Assembly: GCF_003205875.1 (NCBI RefSeq)
Contig: NZ_PUBZ01000080.1
Span: forward strand, 1-64,000
DNA length: 64,000 nucleotides
Direction: 5' to 3'
Source: Herpetosiphon llansteffanensis
GTDB taxonomy: Bacteria; Chloroflexota; Chloroflexia; Chloroflexales; Herpetosiphonaceae
Both the position numbers and the translations under genes were made by a program. The stretch's first letter is position 1. Each line of letters starts with the position of its first letter. A model generated the notes under the pieces. That model was not told where the DNA came from and did not search any database. It was given only the letters and a program-made list of their open reading frames with translations. Below are positions 61,801 to 64,000 of the stretch, piece after piece.

Positions 61801-62027
61801 TGCTGACTGATAGCGATATTGTTACCACAATTACTCGCAATGGCGTAGTGATGCGCACCCGTGCCGACAAGATTTCTAAGTATGGGCGAACGACCCAAGG
61901 CGTTAACGTAATCAATCTTGACAAGAAAGATTTAGTTGCGGCAGTCTCGGCTGAACCTCCAGTTGACGACAAGAGCGACGATTCGGATGCCAACGATAGC
62001 CCCGGCACAGTAACCCTCACTGCTTAA
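58851..62027 (+). CDS. gyrA: DNA gyrase subunit A with an in-frame intein
   Basis: GyrA cuts and rejoins DNA for negative supercoiling with GyrB. The precursor has 1058 residues; after removal of the intein (109-339) the product has 827 residues, normal for GyrA. The winged-helix and tower domains are intact. The catalytic Tyr is residue 351 of the precursor (120 after splicing) in [12 protein letters not shown]. The C-terminal beta-pinwheel has a GyrA box-like [10 protein letters not shown], which argues for GyrA rather than ParC. The tail is acidic ([12 protein letters not shown]). AAGGGA precedes the ATG. gyrB is not in this window. Confidence 0.95.
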   Translation: MEIGIVKPVAIVDEMRTAYLDYAMSVIVSRALPDARDGLKPVQRRILYAMFREGLLHNVRYSKCAGVVGEVLKKYHPHGDSSVYDALVRLAQPWNMRYPLVDGQGNFGCFTGDTKIKLLDGTEKSFEELAQLPYDEIFYVYSVDRQGKIVVGEGRSSRITRRQAQLVELTFDDGSVVRCTPDHKFMLRDQTWKEAQHLTIDDSLMAGYFDDSNPLMVLQPQTGVYENLQLPKSSTTKSSTHSWNSDHRLMLQHTSRLLAQFGKLELSAALYDAKRIETIPNSAKAIQAFGTFDELVQVASTYNHRVVGLRWLDETADVYDITVNEYHNFMLANGCVVHNSVDGDAAAAYRYTEARLKEIAEELLRDIDRDTVNFGPNFDGGYQEPLVLPARLPNLLLNGSSGIAVGMATNIPPHNLGEICDGISYLVDNPDATVEDLIKFIPGPDFPTGGSILGTEGIVSAYTSGRGRILIRAKAHIEEAARGAYHIVVTELPYQVNKSRLIERIAELVKDKRIEGIRDVRDESDRSGIRMVIILKQDAQPKKVLNHLFKYTSMQTTFGANMLALVEDGKQPRTLSLKKALQEYIEHRQIVIRRRTEFDLAKAKARAHILEGLKIALDQLDEVIATIRASRTAETARSNLMKNFKLSELQSQAILEMQLRRLAGLERKKIEDEYKEVLRSIADFEDILSKPERVFTIIKDDVAELKEKYGDVRRSRIIADATGDISTEDLIPDMNVLVTVTDRGYIKKLPGDTYRVQNRGGRGIKGMTTKEDDVVAHLLMCNTLNDLLFFTNRGKVYQLKVHEVPDASRTAKGLPLVNLISLEPGELVTSLIAVPDFDDGEYLVMTTVKGRIKRTKLSEYSSVRSNGLIAIGLDAGDELRWVKTSNGDEDILMTTQQGQTIRFSQSEVRPMGRPASGVIGIKMSAKDQVVGMDLVRPDSQLLVITSHGMGKRTDLEDYPVKGRATQGVITMRLKPGDIIAAALVLTDSDIVTTITRNGVVMRTRADKISKYGRTTQGVNVINLDKKDLVAAVSAEPPVDDKSDDSDANDSPGTVTLTA
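59175..59867 (+). mobile_element. Intein in GyrA
   Basis: The 231-residue insertion begins CFTGDTKI after GQGNFG and ends NGCVVHN before SVDGD. Splicing residues are all visible: nucleophile Cys1, block B with CTPDHKF (Thr-x-x-His), block F with [13 protein letters not shown], terminal His-Asn and +1 Ser. A core of this type needs only about 130-150 residues. The middle 80-100 residues (about 59480-59770) show no LAGLIDADG motif, so it looks like a mini-intein or one with a decayed endonuclease. The codons are less G/C-rich than in the flanking gyrA parts, consistent with separate origin. Confidence 0.93.
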
Positions 62028-62050
62028 GCTTTTTAAGCAATTCACTTGCG

Positions 62051-62087
62051 AAAAACCCGTTGCATACCTGATGTGCAACGGGTTTTT
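62051..62087 (+). terminator. Intrinsic terminator of gyrA
   Basis: AAAAACCCGTTGCA and TGCAACGGGTTTTT pair perfectly (14 bp) with a 9-base loop, 24 bases after the gyrA stop. The U-tract is part of the stem end and continues GCG. Confidence 0.92.
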
Positions 62088-62167
62088 GCGTGTTAAACTC
62101 AAATTCAGCTATATACCTAGATCACACTTTTTTTACCCTGTTTTAATCTAGCTATTCATGGAAACTG

Positions 62168-62377
62168 TGATATAATCGGGGAGACATAACATAATACCAG
62201 CAATTTTCCACCTCTATATCCCATCTACTTACCACCACCACTGTCCGCTGTCGGTTGACCTATTGACCCAGAAAGCGAAGGAACGGAAGATACACCAACA
62301 GGCCGAGGAGCCTGTAAACCGCCATGATAGCGGGGTCTCTTTTCCGCGCAGTCAAAGAGGATTGCAAGGAGGCGAGC
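62168..62377 (+). promoter_or_regulatory. Extended -10 promoter and structured leader of the HTH gene
   Basis: TGATATAAT (62168-62176) is a perfect extended -10. The next 200 bases carry no gene. Two small hairpins stand near their end, ACAGG/CCTGT (62298-62315) and CCGC/GCGG (62319-62333), the latter followed by TCTCTTTT. This could be a regulatory leader; it does not match a riboswitch I know. Confidence 0.45.
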
Positions 62378-62755
62378 ATGATCTCTTCAAGCGTATATAT
62401 GTTGCTTGAGCAAGCGATCGATACTCCCGAAAAGCTGCATTGTGTCATACTATTTGCACAACGAACAGTCAATCAAGGCACGGCTGCTCACATCGCCCGC
62501 CAGCTAGGGCGCGATATTTGGAGCATTGAGCGTGCGCTCAAAGAGCTCAGTGAAGCAGGGATTCTTTCCGTCGCCGGTGAAGGCAAATCATCGTGTTATC
62601 ACTATCAACCGCGGGCGTATGTGGTTAATGCCTTGGAGTTGTTAATTCAGACCTACAACGACCCGATTTTGCGCAGCGAAGTATGCGATTATGTGCGTGA
62701 GCTAGCCAGCTACGCGCCCTATCGTGCCCACTTCCATACCATGCTCACAATCTAA
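62378..62755 (+). CDS. Winged helix-turn-helix regulator
   Basis: This protein of 125 residues has a central winged-helix DNA-binding domain: NQGTAAHIARQLGRDIWSIE for the HTH and LKELSEAGILSVAGEG for the wing. The N-terminal helix (VYMLLEQAIDTPEKLHCVIL) and the C-terminal helices (LELLIQTYNDPILRSEVCDY) probably serve dimerisation. AAGGAGG precedes ATG 62378. It resembles MarR/TrmB-type regulators only in general plan. Regulated genes are unknown. Confidence 0.7.
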   Translation: MISSSVYMLLEQAIDTPEKLHCVILFAQRTVNQGTAAHIARQLGRDIWSIERALKELSEAGILSVAGEGKSSCYHYQPRAYVVNALELLIQTYNDPILRSEVCDYVRELASYAPYRAHFHTMLTI

Positions 62756-63181
62756 ATCTGCGTCGGCTCATAGCTCCTGAGAAGAGAGAGCGACGTTGGT
62801 TGTAGCGCATTATTAATCTCCTCTGATTATGAATTTAATGTGATATTGAATATAGATTATGCCGCATTCATACAGCTTTTCGAGTAAGCTCGTGTGCTTG
62901 ACAGGTATAGTGTTGTTTGCTATGCTCTTTTTCGAGAAAGATCATCAATATTCCTATCCTCCATCAATACACTCCATTCTAGCTCTTCTTTCTTAATGCA
63001 ATAAAACATACGCTGTTTATGCAAGCAATTATTTAATTTTTTAAAACTATGTGTAGCATTTAAATCTACAATTGATTTAGATGATTATTTCTGCTGGCTA
63101 TAAATAATGTTTCAGCACTCGTATGTTTGATATAGTGAATAATATTATTGCAAACATTTAATTTTTTAAGAAGGATTCGTT
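62756..63181. other. A/T-rich intergenic gap
   Basis: No gene is seen in about 425 bases. The gap is clearly more A/T-rich than its surroundings. A promoter-like pair TTGACA (62898-62903) and TATGCT (62921-62926) with a 17-base spacer lies in it, about 255 bases before the lipoprotein start; a long leader or a short RNA could arise there. Confidence 0.5.
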
Positions 63182-63718
63182 ATGTTTCGCTTAGTATATC
63201 GAGGCAGCTTGTTGCTATTATTGTGCAGCAGCGTCTTTTTGGGCTGTAGCACCACGAAACTTCCTACGAATCCGCCCGATTCTACTCAAGTTGCGCCAGG
63301 CGACGTTGTTGAACCAGCAAGCTTGGAAGAATTTCTGCGTGTGAGCAAATTGCGCGAATCGCTCGAAATTGAATGGTATAACCCTACCACGAGAAGTTGT
63401 ATGACGATTCGTGATCAAGATTTTATTAAGCAGTTTGTCGATACAATGGGCAATCCAAAATCCAGCCAACCAATCAGCGCCAGCGAAGCAACATTACTGA
63501 TCTTCGAAACGAACAGCCTTGATCAGCCAGCAGATACCCGGCTGATTGCGCTGAATCTTGATCCTGTCCAAGCCACGGCGGCGTTTAACAATCTATCAAC
63601 GCCCAATTGGCCAATCGATTTGCAGGGTCAATATCAGCTTGGCGATCCACAGGCGTTGTTGGATTTATTGGCAACCATCGAACCAAAATCAACAACCAAT
63701 GGCCCTGTGTGTGAATAG
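63182..63718 (+). CDS. Hypothetical lipoprotein
   Basis: This protein of 178 residues has a lipoprotein signal (LLLLLCSSVFLGC, lipidated Cys22) and then a soluble domain with no recognised motif; segments include LRESLEIEWYNPTTRSC and LLIFETNSLDQPADTRLIAL. AAGGA precedes the ATG. It is preceded by the A/T-rich gap and followed by the aromatic amino acid lyase gene, with no sign of coupling. Confidence 0.7.
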   Translation: MFRLVYRGSLLLLLCSSVFLGCSTTKLPTNPPDSTQVAPGDVVEPASLEEFLRVSKLRESLEIEWYNPTTRSCMTIRDQDFIKQFVDTMGNPKSSQPISASEATLLIFETNSLDQPADTRLIALNLDPVQATAAFNNLSTPNWPIDLQGQYQLGDPQALLDLLATIEPKSTTNGPVCE

Positions 63719-63799
63719 CGGATAAACCCAAATCCAAGCTGAATTTGCCGTGTTATAGCACCTACGCTCGATTCGCAAGCAGGAACCATTGCTGGCGAC

Positions 63800-63808
63800 T
63801 GGTATACT
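63800..63808 (+). promoter_or_regulatory. Extended -10 promoter of the lyase gene
   Basis: TGGTATACT matches TGnTATAAT with one mismatch, 37 bases before the GTG start at 63845. No -35 box is clear. Confidence 0.4.
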
Positions 63809-63844
63809 AACGCCGAAAGCGAATTAAGCTAGCGAGGTAGCATT

Positions 63845-64000
63845 GTGGAACGTTTAGTGCTCAATGGCGAGCAGTTAACTGTCGATGGTTTGGTGTCTGC
63901 CGCTCGAAATCCAGCAATTAAGGTTGAATTAGCTCCCGAAGCAATTGAACGAATGCACTATTCGCGGGCCGCTGTCGAGTGTTTTGTGGCCGAAGGTCGA
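63845..64000 (+). CDS. Aromatic amino acid lyase, N-terminal fragment (HutH/PAL family)
   Basis: Only 52 residues are inside the window. LVLNGEQLTVDGLVSAARNP followed by KVELAPEAIERMHYSRAAVE and a Glu-Gly-Arg end matches the start of histidine ammonia-lyase and its phenylalanine/tyrosine relatives. The MIO-forming Ala-Ser-Gly and the substrate-selecting loop lie beyond the edge, so histidine versus aromatic preference is open. The start is GTG with AGCGAGG upstream; the frame is open to base 64000. Confidence 0.75.
   Translation, partial: MERLVLNGEQLTVDGLVSAARNPAIKVELAPEAIERMHYSRAAVECFVAEGR

Overview
The window looks like a chromosomal segment of a filamentous Chloroflexota, most likely Herpetosiphon or a close relative. 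This is an inference from family content: a Tad pilus locus with a receiver-fused TadZ, secreted proteins with Pro/Thr spacers, one ending in a YLPLV-type tail, S16 with a C-terminal extension, and gene-poor intergenic spaces filled with short repeated words. No search was run. I see no phage, IS transposase, CRISPR array or rRNA operon.

Layout. 1-6.1 kb (+): CNNM/CorC membrane protein, cytidine deaminase, aldo/keto reductase, secreted M23 endopeptidase and an orphan. 6.1-10.3 kb (-): folD, cyclodeaminase, CpaA-type prepilin peptidase, aroE, mltG. 10.8-14.3 kb (+): a secreted repeat-domain protein and a kinase/cNMP/PP2C switch protein. 14.3-23.3 kb (-): TPR protein, sugar nucleotidyltransferase, small membrane protein, lipoprotein, LysW-like zinc ribbon, ftsY, FmdB-type zinc ribbon, a PD-(D/E)XK nuclease with an inactive-looking LMW-phosphatase partner, and a NicO-type metal exporter. 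23.4-33.6 kb (+): stress protein, dienelactone hydrolase lipoprotein, argS, methyltransferase, a second argS-like gene that has lost its catalytic motifs, four small low-complexity membrane proteins and a secreted gluzincin peptidase. 34.2-37.6 kb (-): lipid-linked sugar flippase, queE, queD and a small membrane protein. 38-42.5 kb (+): tRNA-Pro and tRNA-Leu, glycoside hydrolase, ogt, transglutaminase-like protein, LuxC-like reductase, followed by acyl-CoA dehydrogenase. 43.9-50 kb (+): cpaB-tadZ-tadA-tadB-tadC and a DUF192 gene. 50-55.7 kb (-): Ppx/GppA, L,D-transpeptidase, then ffh-rpsP-khpA-rimM. 55.9-64 kb: DoxX, DUF2227, a paralogous membrane-protein pair, gyrA carrying an intein, a winged-helix regulator, a lipoprotein and the start of an aromatic amino acid lyase.

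How the parts fit. The Tad genes encode the inner-membrane machine of a Flp-type pilus; no pilin gene was seen here, but the prepilin peptidase at 7.7-8.4 kb could serve it. ftsY and ffh, both present, form the SRP targeting pathway. queD and queE form consecutive steps to queuosine. M23, MltG and L,D-transpeptidase act on peptidoglycan.

Most unusual items: the degenerate second ArgRS; a roughly 231-residue GyrA intein just ahead of the catalytic tyrosine; S16 fused to a C-terminal module; the nuclease/dead-phosphatase pair; the cluster of Ser/Gly/Asp- and His-rich small membrane proteins; a LysW-like protein without the carrier tail; and two intergenic repeat families, one a composite element with terminal inverted repeats and 1, 2 or 3 internal units.
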